The notes under the pieces are model-generated. The model did not search any database, was not told the origin of the DNA, and saw only the letters and a program-made list of their open reading frames with translations. Both the position numbers and the translations under genes were made by a program. Below, piece by piece: positions 1-6,011 of a DNA stretch of 11,827 nucleotides; within the stretch, counting starts at the first letter, position 1, and each line of letters begins with the position of its first letter. This stretch comes from Chloroflexota bacterium (lineage in GTDB: Bacteria > Chloroflexota > Limnocylindria > Limnocylindrales > CSP1-4). The stretch lies in NCBI GenBank assembly GCA_021802185.1, contig JAKAAV010000025.1, forward strand, positions 1-11,827. Direction: 5' to 3'.

Positions 1-9
1 CCACGCGCG

Positions 10-71
10 CCGAAGCGCGGCATGGCGGCGGCCGAAGCGCGGCATGGTGGCGGCCGAAGCGCGCCATCTGG
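10..71. repeat. 22-bp tandem repeat, about 2.7 copies
   Basis: The 10-mer CCGAAGCGCG recurs at 10, 32 and 54, giving an exact 22-bp period. The first two units (10-31 and 32-53) differ at one base; the third (from 54) diverges after about 10 bases. The array lies close to the left edge, so further copies may lie outside the window. It sits upstream of the SDR start and is unlikely to be coding for that gene. Its function is unknown. Confidence 0.8.
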
Positions 72-94
72 ACGCTGCGGTGGGGATTCGCGCG

Positions 95-125
95 TGCCAC
101 GCCGCACATCGCGCGCGGCGTGGCA
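95..125. terminator. Perfect 11-bp inverted repeat upstream of the SDR gene
   Basis: The arms TGCCACGCCGC (95-105) and GCGGCGTGGCA (115-125) are exact reverse complements around a 9-nt loop. No T-tract follows on either strand, so it is not a classical intrinsic terminator. It could end a gene lying left of the window, or form a hairpin in the 5' leader of the SDR mRNA, 31 nt before its start codon. The structure is clear; the role is inferred. Confidence 0.5.
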
Positions 126-156
126 GCATGGCGGCCGACGACGGCTGGAGGAACGG

Positions 157-1050
157 ATGGACCTGGGGTTGGACGGGAAGGTCGCGCTCGTGCTCGGCGC
201 GAGCCGCGGGCTCGGTCGCGCCTCGGCGCTGGAGCTGCTTCGCGAGGGAGCGTCGGTGATGCTCTCGGCACGGCACGAGAGGGCGCTCGCGAGAGCGGCG
301 CATGACATCGCGGCCGAGGTCGAGTCGGCGCCATCCCATGCCGGCCTCGATCCCGTGACCGCGGACGACGCCGACATCTGGCTCGCGCCGCGCGGCCGGC
401 GGTCCGCGGCCGAGCGCGTCGCGTTCGTCCCGGGCGACCTCTCCGAGCCCGACACCGCGGTCCGCCTCGTCCGGTCGACAGTCGAACGCTTCGGGCGCCT
501 CGACGTCGTCGTCGTCAACGCCGGAGGCCCGGCGCCGGGGCCGTTCGAATCGCTCGGCGAGGACGACTGGCAGCGGGCGGTCGATCTCACGTTCCTGTCG
601 GCCGTGCGGGTCGCCCGCGCCGCGATCCCCCACCTCCGCGACGAGCGCGTGCGGCGTGCGGGAGGTGGCCGCCTGATCTTCATCGAGAGCGGCAGCGTCA
701 AGCAGCCCGTCGCGAATCTCGTCACGAGCAACTCGGTGCGGCTGGCCGTCCAGGGCCTCATGAAGACGCTCTCGGTCGAGCTCGCGCCCGACGGCATCCT
801 GGTCAACGCCGTCGGACCGGGCCGGATCGACACGGACCGCGTGCAACAGCTCGACGAGGACACCGCGGCCAGGACCGGTCGGTCGGTCGACGAGGTCCGG
901 GAGGCGCACGTCCGGACGATCCCCGTCGGGCGGTACGGCGAGCCGTCGGAGCTCGGCGCCGTCGTCGCGTTCCTCGCCTCGCGCCGCGCCAGCTTCGTCA
1001 CCGGGACGCTCATCCCCGTGGACGGCGGGCAGATCCGGTCGGCGCTGTAG
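157..1050 (+). CDS. SDR-family oxidoreductase-like protein with altered catalytic tetrad
   Basis: This 297-aa protein has a short-chain dehydrogenase/reductase Rossmann fold. The glycine-rich nucleotide motif GASRGLG is at residues 14-20, NAGG at 121-124 and a family-typical C-terminal GTLIPVDGG near 283-291. The catalytic tetrad Asn-Ser-Tyr-Lys is largely replaced. By spacing, Ser178 remains, but the Asn site is Thr145, the Tyr site Ser191 and the Lys site Arg195 (SNSVR). About 30 extra residues (roughly 55-87) lie between the second and third Rossmann strands. The start was chosen because GGAGG (147-151) lies 5 nt before ATG 157. An in-frame ATG at 22 would add 45 Arg/Gly-rich residues encoded by the repeat and hairpin. 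The fold is sure. Substrate and cofactor are unknown, and it may be a noncanonical reductase or a catalytically dead binding protein. Confidence 0.9.
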   Translation: MDLGLDGKVALVLGASRGLGRASALELLREGASVMLSARHERALARAAHDIAAEVESAPSHAGLDPVTADDADIWLAPRGRRSAAERVAFVPGDLSEPDTAVRLVRSTVERFGRLDVVVVNAGGPAPGPFESLGEDDWQRAVDLTFLSAVRVARAAIPHLRDERVRRAGGGRLIFIESGSVKQPVANLVTSNSVRLAVQGLMKTLSVELAPDGILVNAVGPGRIDTDRVQQLDEDTAARTGRSVDEVREAHVRTIPVGRYGEPSELGAVVAFLASRRASFVTGTLIPVDGGQIRSAL

Positions 1051-1068
1051 CCGACTCGGTCACTCCCG

Positions 1069-1090
1069 GAGCGCCTCGCGGCGGGCGCTC
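1069..1090 (+). terminator. Hairpin after the SDR gene
   Basis: GAGCGCC (1069-1075) and GGCGCTC (1084-1090) form a perfect 7-bp stem with an 8-nt loop, 19 nt after the SDR stop. No U-run follows. It is a reasonable terminator-like element before the next gene, but the role is inferred from position and pairing only. Confidence 0.4.
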
Positions 1091-1114
1091 GGCCACGCGG
1101 TCGCCCGCGCGCCG

Positions 1115-1141
1115 TTGCCCGGCGTCCGATCCCCGTACCAT
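1115..1141 (+). promoter_or_regulatory. Weak candidate sigma70-type promoter for the sugar dehydrogenase
   Basis: TTGCCC (1115-1120) and TACCAT (1136-1141) each match 4 of 6 bases of the -35 and -10 consensus, but with a short 15-bp spacer. The predicted start of transcription would be near 1148, about 54 nt before the GTG start at 1202. In sequence this GC-rich such matches may be chance. Confidence 0.22.
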
Positions 1142-1201
1142 CTCCGCATCACCCTCCGCGTCCCCAGGCCATCGCTTGCCGATCGCGACCAGGAGCTACG
1201 C

Positions 1202-2506
1202 GTGCACCTCTTCCTCGTCGGCGCCGGGCCCGTCGGGCTCGTGACCGCCGTCGGCTTCGCCCGCCTCGGCCATCACGTCACCGTCAGCGACATCGACACC
1301 GCGCGGGTCGCCACGCTGGCGGGCGGACGCTCGCCTATCTTCGAGCCGGGCCTCGAGGAGGCGCTCCGCGCGCAGACGGCGGCCGGGCGGATGGACTTCA
1401 CGGTCGAACCGACGCCACCGGCAGGGGCCGCCTTCTCGATCGTCTGCGTCGGAACGCCCACGGACGCGTCCGGGCCGCTGTCCACGGCGCAGGTCGAGTC
1501 GGTCGTCGCCTCGCTGCTCGCCTCCGCCCCACCCGAGCACGTCGTCGCCGTCCGCTCGACGCTTCCCGTCGAGGGGCCCGACCGCCTCGCGCGACTCGTC
1601 GCCGATCGGCGCGCCGCCGGGCCGTGCCCGACCGTCGTGACGAACCCCGAGTTCATGCGGGAAGGTGCCGGACTGCGCGACTTCGACGTGCCGAGCCGCG
1701 TGGTGACGGGGTGGCTGTTCCCGGAGGATCGCGAGGCGGCCAAGGCGGTCGCCGATCTGTACGAGCCACTGAACGCGCCGACGCTCGTGGCCGACGCCCG
1801 GTCGGTCGCGCTGATCAAGCTCGCGTCGAACGTCTTCCTTGCCACGAAGATCGCGTTCGCGAACGAGCTCGCGCTGATCTGCGACGCAGCGGGAGCGGAC
1901 GTGGACCTGGTCACGGCCGGGGTCGGGATGGACGACCGGATCGGGAAGGCGTTCCTCAGCGCCGGCCCGGGAATCGGGGGATCCTGCCTGCCGGAGCAGA
2001 CCGTGGCGCTGCCGCTGCTGTCGTCGCGGCTCGGGGTGCCGACGCCGCTCATCGATGCCGTCAGCCGATCGAACGTCTCCCACCAGCAGGCCGTCGTCGG
2101 GCGGCTCGGGGCGCTGCTGGGCGAGCCACTCGGCGGCGCCCGGATCGCGCTGCTCGGGCTCGCGTTCAAGGCCGGGACCGACGACGTGCGCGAGTCTCCT
2201 GCGCTCGCGATCGCGCGCGAGCTCCGCGTGGCGGGGGCGACGATCGCGGGGTTCGACCCGCAGGCGGCGGTCACCGCTCGCCGGGCCGACCCGTCGCTCG
2301 ACGTCGCTCGCGACGCCCTCGAGGCGGCACGAGGCGCTGCGGCGGTCGTCATCGCCACGGAGTGGCCCGAGTTCAGGTCGCTCGACTGGACGGCGATGCG
2401 CGCGGCGATGCGCGGCGACCTCGTCTACGACACGCGGAACGTCGTGGATCGGGCCGCGGTCCTGCGGGCCGGCCTGCGCCTCGAGATCCTGGGCCGGCGC
2501 GTCTGA
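1202..2506 (+). CDS. UDP-glucose/GDP-mannose dehydrogenase family protein (UDP-glucose 6-dehydrogenase-like)
   Basis: This 434-aa protein has the usual length and three-part architecture of NAD-dependent nucleotide-sugar dehydrogenases. These oxidise the C6 hydroxyl of a UDP- or GDP-sugar to a carboxylate in two steps. The N-terminal Rossmann motif is GAGPVGL (7-13). NPEF-REG carries Glu150 and Glu154, and LIKLASN carries Lys206 and Asn210. The catalytic thiol is Cys262 in GGSCLPEQ. The C-terminal UDP-binding domain starts near residue 320 with LLGLAFKAGTDDVRESP. GGSC rather than GGHC points towards the UDP-glucose branch. Canonical enzymes have Asp four residues after the Cys; here it is Gln266. 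GTG 1202 was chosen because AGGAG (1191-1195) precedes it by 6 nt. The gene stands alone, convergent with mreC, so the sugar and polymer it serves are not shown. Confidence 0.88.
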   Translation: MHLFLVGAGPVGLVTAVGFARLGHHVTVSDIDTARVATLAGGRSPIFEPGLEEALRAQTAAGRMDFTVEPTPPAGAAFSIVCVGTPTDASGPLSTAQVESVVASLLASAPPEHVVAVRSTLPVEGPDRLARLVADRRAAGPCPTVVTNPEFMREGAGLRDFDVPSRVVTGWLFPEDREAAKAVADLYEPLNAPTLVADARSVALIKLASNVFLATKIAFANELALICDAAGADVDLVTAGVGMDDRIGKAFLSAGPGIGGSCLPEQTVALPLLSSRLGVPTPLIDAVSRSNVSHQQAVVGRLGALLGEPLGGARIALLGLAFKAGTDDVRESPALAIARELRVAGATIAGFDPQAAVTARRADPSLDVARDALEAARGAAAVVIATEWPEFRSLDWTAMRAAMRGDLVYDTRNVVDRAAVLRAGLRLEILGRRV

Positions 2507-2528
2507 CGCCGGCGGTCCGCCGCCGGCG
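2507..2528 (+). terminator. GC hairpin with TCCG tetraloop at the sugar-dehydrogenase stop
   Basis: CGCCGGCGG (2507-2515) and CCGCCGGCG (2520-2528) form a perfect 9-bp all-GC stem closing a TCCG loop, beginning on the base after the TGA stop. UCCG in RNA belongs to the stable UNCG tetraloop class. A competing 7-bp pairing (2493-2499 with 2507-2513) would include the last codons instead. No U-run follows. Position between convergent genes supports transcription termination, probably rho-independent-like or RNA-protecting. Confidence 0.55.
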
Positions 2529-2543
2529 GGTCTGCCACGCGCC

Positions 2544-2640
2544 GGACGGTGGTTCGCGGCCGCGGGACGGGGGTTCGCGGGCCGCCGGGTCGTGCACGCG
2601 GACGCGGGACGGGCGTTCGCGGCCCGCCGGACGGTCGCGC
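2544..2640. repeat. Degenerate 21-bp repeat cluster between convergent genes
   Basis: The core GTTCGCGG recurs at 2552, 2573 and 2615, that is at offsets of 21 and 42, with a diverged unit between the last two. The units starting at 2565 and 2607 share 19 of 21 bases; the unit at 2544 shares 16 of 21 with the next. Inverted pieces (GCGGGCC at 2577-2583 and GGCCCGC at 2621-2627) could also pair. It fills the space between the sugar-dehydrogenase stop and the mreC stop. Its function is unknown. Confidence 0.65.
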
Positions 2641-2653
2641 AGCAGGGCGACCG

Positions 2654-3592
2654 CTACGGCGACGGGCTGGGCAGCGGCAGCGACGACGCGGCGGGCCCAG
2701 CCGAGGCCCCTGCGCTCCCGTCCGGGGTGCCGGACGCGGCGGGCAGGGGCGGCAGGCCGCCGTGGTAGTCGGTGATCACGAGCACGTACTCGAGGCCGCC
2801 GAGGTTGGAAGCCGGGCTGATGAACGCCGTCTGCACGACGGCGTTCGGGTCGCGCTGCACGTCAACGATGGTGCCGATGAGAAGGCCCTTCGGAAACGGC
2901 GACCGGATGCCGTTGCCAAGGTCGATGCCGGCGGTCACGACCATGTCCCCGTCGGCCACCTTCTCGGTCGACGGGATGTCCTGCATGACGAGCGTCCCGC
3001 CCAGCTGCCCCGCGACGTTCCCCGTCGCCCGGCTCGACTGGATCAGGCCGATGACCGTCGATCGCGTGTCCGTGATCAGCAGCACGCGGCTGAAGTCCGA
3101 GCCGACGGTGACGACAGAGCCGACGAGCGCTCCGCCATCGGCGACGACCACGTCGTTGAGCTGGATCCCGCGGTCGGTCCCGGCGTCGATCGTGATCATC
3201 CGCGTCACCTCGGACGACTCGCGGCTCACGACCGTGGCGGCGACGGTCTGGTGGCCGAGCGAGCGCTGCACGCCGAGGAGCGCGGACAGCTGATCGTTCT
3301 CGGACCGAACCTCCTGAAGCTGTTGGTTCTCGATCCGCAGACGCTCGTTCTCCTGCTGCAGCGCGCGATTGTCGCCCTGGAGCCGGTCGATCTCGCCGAG
3401 CGCCCCGACGACCGCGCCGCCCGCCCGCGTCGCGCCTGCCAGCGCCGACTCGATCGGCGTCAGGAGATTCCCGACCGCGACCTGCAGGTCGCGCATCGGC
3501 GGGGTCGAGCCGAGCGCGAGGAGGAAGAGCCCGGCGGCCATGAGGACGGCCCACAGGATGGCGCGCCTCCGGCTCGCGCGTGTCGGAAACAT
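2654..3592 (-). CDS. mreC: Rod shape-determining protein MreC
   Basis: MreC is a membrane-anchored periplasmic/extracytoplasmic scaffold that links MreB filaments to the elongation-phase wall synthesis machinery. The 312-aa product shows the full family layout. It has a basic N-terminus, one membrane segment (about 11-28), a coiled coil rich in Glu/Gln/Leu (about 66-107) and the two-part beta domain (about 112-275). Signatures in the beta domain include ALVGSVVTVGSDFSRVLLITD and SPFPKGLLIGTI. A Pro/Ser/Ala/Gly tail of about 35 residues (277-312) follows and looks disordered. The ATG at 3592 has GGAG 7 nt upstream (complement of 3600-3603). It follows mreB by 25 nt on the same strand, so the two are surely cotranscribed. 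No mreD follows; the next gene is convergent. Confidence 0.95.
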   Translation of the reverse strand: MFPTRASRRRAILWAVLMAAGLFLLALGSTPPMRDLQVAVGNLLTPIESALAGATRAGGAVVGALGEIDRLQGDNRALQQENERLRIENQQLQEVRSENDQLSALLGVQRSLGHQTVAATVVSRESSEVTRMITIDAGTDRGIQLNDVVVADGGALVGSVVTVGSDFSRVLLITDTRSTVIGLIQSSRATGNVAGQLGGTLVMQDIPSTEKVADGDMVVTAGIDLGNGIRSPFPKGLLIGTIVDVQRDPNAVVQTAFISPASNLGGLEYVLVITDYHGGLPPLPAASGTPDGSAGASAGPAASSLPLPSPSP

Positions 3593-3617
3593 GCCGGAGC
3601 TCCAGCGTGCCGCCGCG

Positions 3618-4670
3618 TCAGCGCCGCAGCCGGGTGTACGTGTCCGGGACCAGCGACCGCTCCATCGCCTCGAGCTCCTCGAGCGCCCTGCCCGTGCCGC
3701 GCGCCACGCACGTCAGCGGATCATCCGCGACGTGGACCGGCATCTGCGTCGCCTCGGCGATCCGGCGATCGAGCCCCTGCAGCAACGCGCCGCCGCCGGC
3801 CAGCACGATCCCCTGGTCCATGACGTCGGCCACGAGCTCCGGCGGCGTCTCCTCGATCGTGTCCTTGACGATGTCGACGATCTGCTGGACCGAAGCCTCG
3901 ATCGCCTCCCGCACCTGCTCCGCGGCGACCTCGACCTGACGTGGCAGCCCCGTCAGCAGGTCGCGGCCACGAAGCGTGACCCGCATCTCGTCCCACTCCC
4001 CGGGGTATGCCGACCCGAGCGCGATCTTGATGTCCTCTGCGGTGCGCTCTCCGACCAGCAGGTTGTACTCGCGCCGCCCGAACGTGACGATGTCCATGTC
4101 CATCTCGTCGCCGCCGATCCGGATGCTCCGGCTCGTGACGATGCCTCCGAGGCTGATCACCGCGACCTCGGTCGTGCCTCCACCGATGTCGACGATCATG
4201 CTGCCCGACGGCTCGCCGACGGGGAGGCCGGCCCCGATCGCGGCCGCCATCGGCTCCTCGATGAGCCGCGCCCACCGCGCGCCCGCGTTCATCGCCGCGT
4301 CCCGCACGGCGCGCTTCTCGACCTCGGTCACGCCCGACGGGACGCCGAGCAGCATTCGCGGCCGCGGGATCAGGCCGACCCGGTCGTGAACCTTGTTCAC
4401 GAACGCCCGGATCATCTCGCCGGTCACGTCGAAGTCGCTGATGACGCCGTCGCGCAGCGGCCGGATCGCGATGATGTTCGCCGGTGTCCGGCCGACCATC
4501 CGCTTCGCCTCCGCACCGATCGCGAGCACCTTGCGGGTCTTGACGTCGAGCGCGACGACGCTCGGCTCGCTGATCACGATGCCCCGGTCACGAACGTGGA
4601 CGAGCGTGTTCGCCGTGCCGAGATCGATCCCGATGTCGCGGGAGAAGAGGCCGAAGAAGGCGTCGAGCAT
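3618..4670 (-). CDS. mreB: Rod shape-determining protein MreB (actin-like)
   Basis: MreB is the bacterial actin that polymerises at the inner face of the membrane and guides lateral wall synthesis. The 350-aa product has normal length. It starts with a short amphipathic segment (MLDAFFGLFS) of the kind that binds membrane. The actin-superfamily nucleotide motifs follow: phosphate 1 DLGTANT (16-22), PSGVTEVEKRA (111-121), phosphate 2 DIGGGTTE (161-168) and the adenosine motif GGGALLQGL (292-300). GERTAEDIKIALGSAY (207-222) is also typical. Start ATG 4670 matches family N-termini exactly, although only a weak, distant AGG-type ribosome site precedes it. It is first in an mreB-mreC unit, with a candidate promoter about 86 nt upstream. 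Confidence 0.97.
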   Translation of the reverse strand: MLDAFFGLFSRDIGIDLGTANTLVHVRDRGIVISEPSVVALDVKTRKVLAIGAEAKRMVGRTPANIIAIRPLRDGVISDFDVTGEMIRAFVNKVHDRVGLIPRPRMLLGVPSGVTEVEKRAVRDAAMNAGARWARLIEEPMAAAIGAGLPVGEPSGSMIVDIGGGTTEVAVISLGGIVTSRSIRIGGDEMDMDIVTFGRREYNLLVGERTAEDIKIALGSAYPGEWDEMRVTLRGRDLLTGLPRQVEVAAEQVREAIEASVQQIVDIVKDTIEETPPELVADVMDQGIVLAGGGALLQGLDRRIAEATQMPVHVADDPLTCVARGTGRALEELEAMERSLVPDTYTRLRR

Positions 4671-4755
4671 GCTCGTGGCGGACCTGCCTGTTGTCGTGCG
4701 GGCGAGAGGCGGCGGGTGCGCCGGGCGTTGGATCGGGCGGACCAGCGGCGGAGGC

Positions 4756-4761
4756 AGTATA
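4756..4761 (-). promoter_or_regulatory. Candidate -10 element for mreBC
   Basis: On the minus strand this reads TATACT, 5 of 6 matches to the sigma70 -10 consensus and the most AT-rich hexamer I noticed in the 252 nt between radC and mreB. I see no good -35 hexamer 16-18 bp further upstream. Transcription would start near 4749, giving a leader of about 79 nt before the mreB ATG at 4670. Confidence 0.4.
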
Positions 4762-4851
4762 GCCAGCGACCCGAGGCGTTCGGAGGGGGTACACGCCGCG
4801 AAGACGCGTGACCGGTGGCGCGACGAGCGTGAGGGGGCGGCGGGACGACGC

Positions 4852-4880
4852 GCACGGGGCTCGCCCGGGAAGCCCCGTGC
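4852..4880 (-). terminator. Perfect 10-bp stem-loop between radC and mreB
   Basis: GCACGGGGCT (4852-4861) and AGCCCCGTGC (4871-4880) are exact reverse complements around a 9-nt loop. It lies 42 nt past the radC stop in the direction of transcription and upstream of the candidate mreB promoter. No U-run follows on the minus strand. The best reading is a terminator or RNA-end stabiliser for radC that separates it from mreBC. Confidence 0.5.
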
Positions 4881-4922
4881 CGCTCGCAGGTCCGCCGCGT
4901 GGCGCTCGCCGGTCGGGGGCGC

Positions 4923-5645
4923 TCACCGGTCGCCGCCCGGGCGCTCGAACGCGACCCCACGGTCGCGCAGGCTGACGAAGGCGTCGTGCCCGATCACGAG
5001 ATGGTCCAGCACCGGCACGTCGAGCAGCCGGCCTGCCGCGATCGCCTCGGCAGTGAGGTGCAGGTCGTCGGGGCTCGGCGTGGGGTCACCCGAGGGGTGG
5101 TTATGGACGAGGATGACGCCGGCGGCGGACTGTCGCACCGCGTCGCGGAACAGCTCGCCGACGCGGACGAGCGCTGTCGAGACGTTCCCCTGGTACACCG
5201 TCTGGACGCCCAGAACCTGGTTCTTCGTGTTGAGCAGGACGACGCGCAACTCCTCCCGTTCGAGCCGTCCCATCTGCATGACGAGCCGGTCGGCCACGTC
5301 CCGAGGCGTCCGTATCGTGACGCGCCCAGTCGGCCAGTCGGCGAGCAGCCGGCGTCCGAGCTCGAACGCCGCGACGAGCTGTGCCGCGCGCGCCGATCCG
5401 ACGCCCGGGAGTGACTCGAGCTCGACCGGCCCCGCGGCGGCGAGCCCGGCGAGACCTCCGTGCCTGGCGAGCGCCTCTGAGGCGGGGTCCACCGCGCTGT
5501 GGCCCGCCGCTCCGCTCCCCCACAGCAGCGCGATCAGCTCGGCGTTCGCCAGCCCGCCCGGTCCCCTCGACGCGAGCCGTTCACGCGGCCGGTCCTCGGC
5601 CGGGAGCTCGCGGATGAGCCGCGGCGCGAGCGTCGACTGCGACAT
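4923..5645 (-). CDS. radC: RadC family JAB/MPN-domain protein (UPF0758)
   Basis: The 240-aa product has the standard RadC layout. The N-terminal segment RPRERLASRGPGGLANAEL (19-37) is followed by helix-hairpin-helix-like sequence with LPGVGSARAAQL (79-90). The C-terminal JAB/MPN metalloprotease-fold domain runs from about 112 to 236. The JAMM metal site is complete: Glu164, His181-x-His183 and Asp194 (HNHPSGDPTPSPDD). The old link to recombination repair is not well supported; the biochemical role is unsettled. ATG 5645 was chosen because GGGAGGT (complement of 5651-5657) sits 5 nt upstream and the protein then begins as family members do. The frame stays open to 5897, but that Arg/Pro-rich extension is not credible. 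It appears monocistronic, with gaps of 366 nt before and 252 nt after. Confidence 0.94.
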   Translation of the reverse strand: MSQSTLAPRLIRELPAEDRPRERLASRGPGGLANAELIALLWGSGAAGHSAVDPASEALARHGGLAGLAAAGPVELESLPGVGSARAAQLVAAFELGRRLLADWPTGRVTIRTPRDVADRLVMQMGRLEREELRVVLLNTKNQVLGVQTVYQGNVSTALVRVGELFRDAVRQSAAGVILVHNHPSGDPTPSPDDLHLTAEAIAAGRLLDVPVLDHLVIGHDAFVSLRDRGVAFERPGGDR

Positions 5646-6011
5646 CGATGACCTCCCTGGTGGCCGCGACTGCGGTGGGCAAGGTCGCAGATGTGGCAAC
5701 GGCGCTGCGTGAGGCCGACGCCACCGTCCGACCTCCCGTCCAGCGGGGCCCGACGCGCGCCGGGCCGCAGCCGGCGGTCTTCCTGCTCCGTAGCTCGGCC
5801 TCAACGGCCAACTGGCGCCCCCGGGCCCGAACGACGGAGCCCGCCGATTCCTCCGCCATCCGGACCCGAGAGCTGCGCCGATTGTGCTCGCCGGCACTCA
5901 CCACGGGCTTCGCCGCGGCTTGTCGCGGACTTGCCGGCCGGAGAGATCGAGGCGGCCTCTTCACCAGCTGTCGCCGCGCGATGTCCGCCGCCTGCGCCCT
6001 TCGGGAACGCG
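5646..6011. other. 366-nt gene-free stretch between the CPBP gene and radC
   Basis: The stretch holds the radC ribosome site (5651-5657) and a small 6-bp inverted repeat in the presumed radC leader (GGCCCG 5747-5752, CGGGCC 5761-5766). Both strands have open frames here (plus from 5648; minus from about 5860). They lack ribosome sites, show a weaker third-position GC bias than neighbouring genes and resemble no family I know. I found no convincing promoter, tRNA or known RNA motif. CACAAT on the minus strand (complement of 5881-5886) is a weak -10 candidate without a -35. Confidence 0.5.

Noticed and set aside
10..71. CRISPR-like array at the left edge
   Set aside because: The repeats are directly tandem with no spacers, and no cas gene is present.
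22..156. In-frame upstream start adding 45 residues to the SDR protein
   Set aside because: The added part is encoded by the 22-bp repeat and hairpin, is Arg/Gly-rich and unlike SDR N-termini; ATG 157 has a well-spaced ribosome site.
2549..3823. Rightward frames opposite mreC and mreB
   Set aside because: They are antisense to two confidently identified genes and give Arg/Asp-rich translations without domains.
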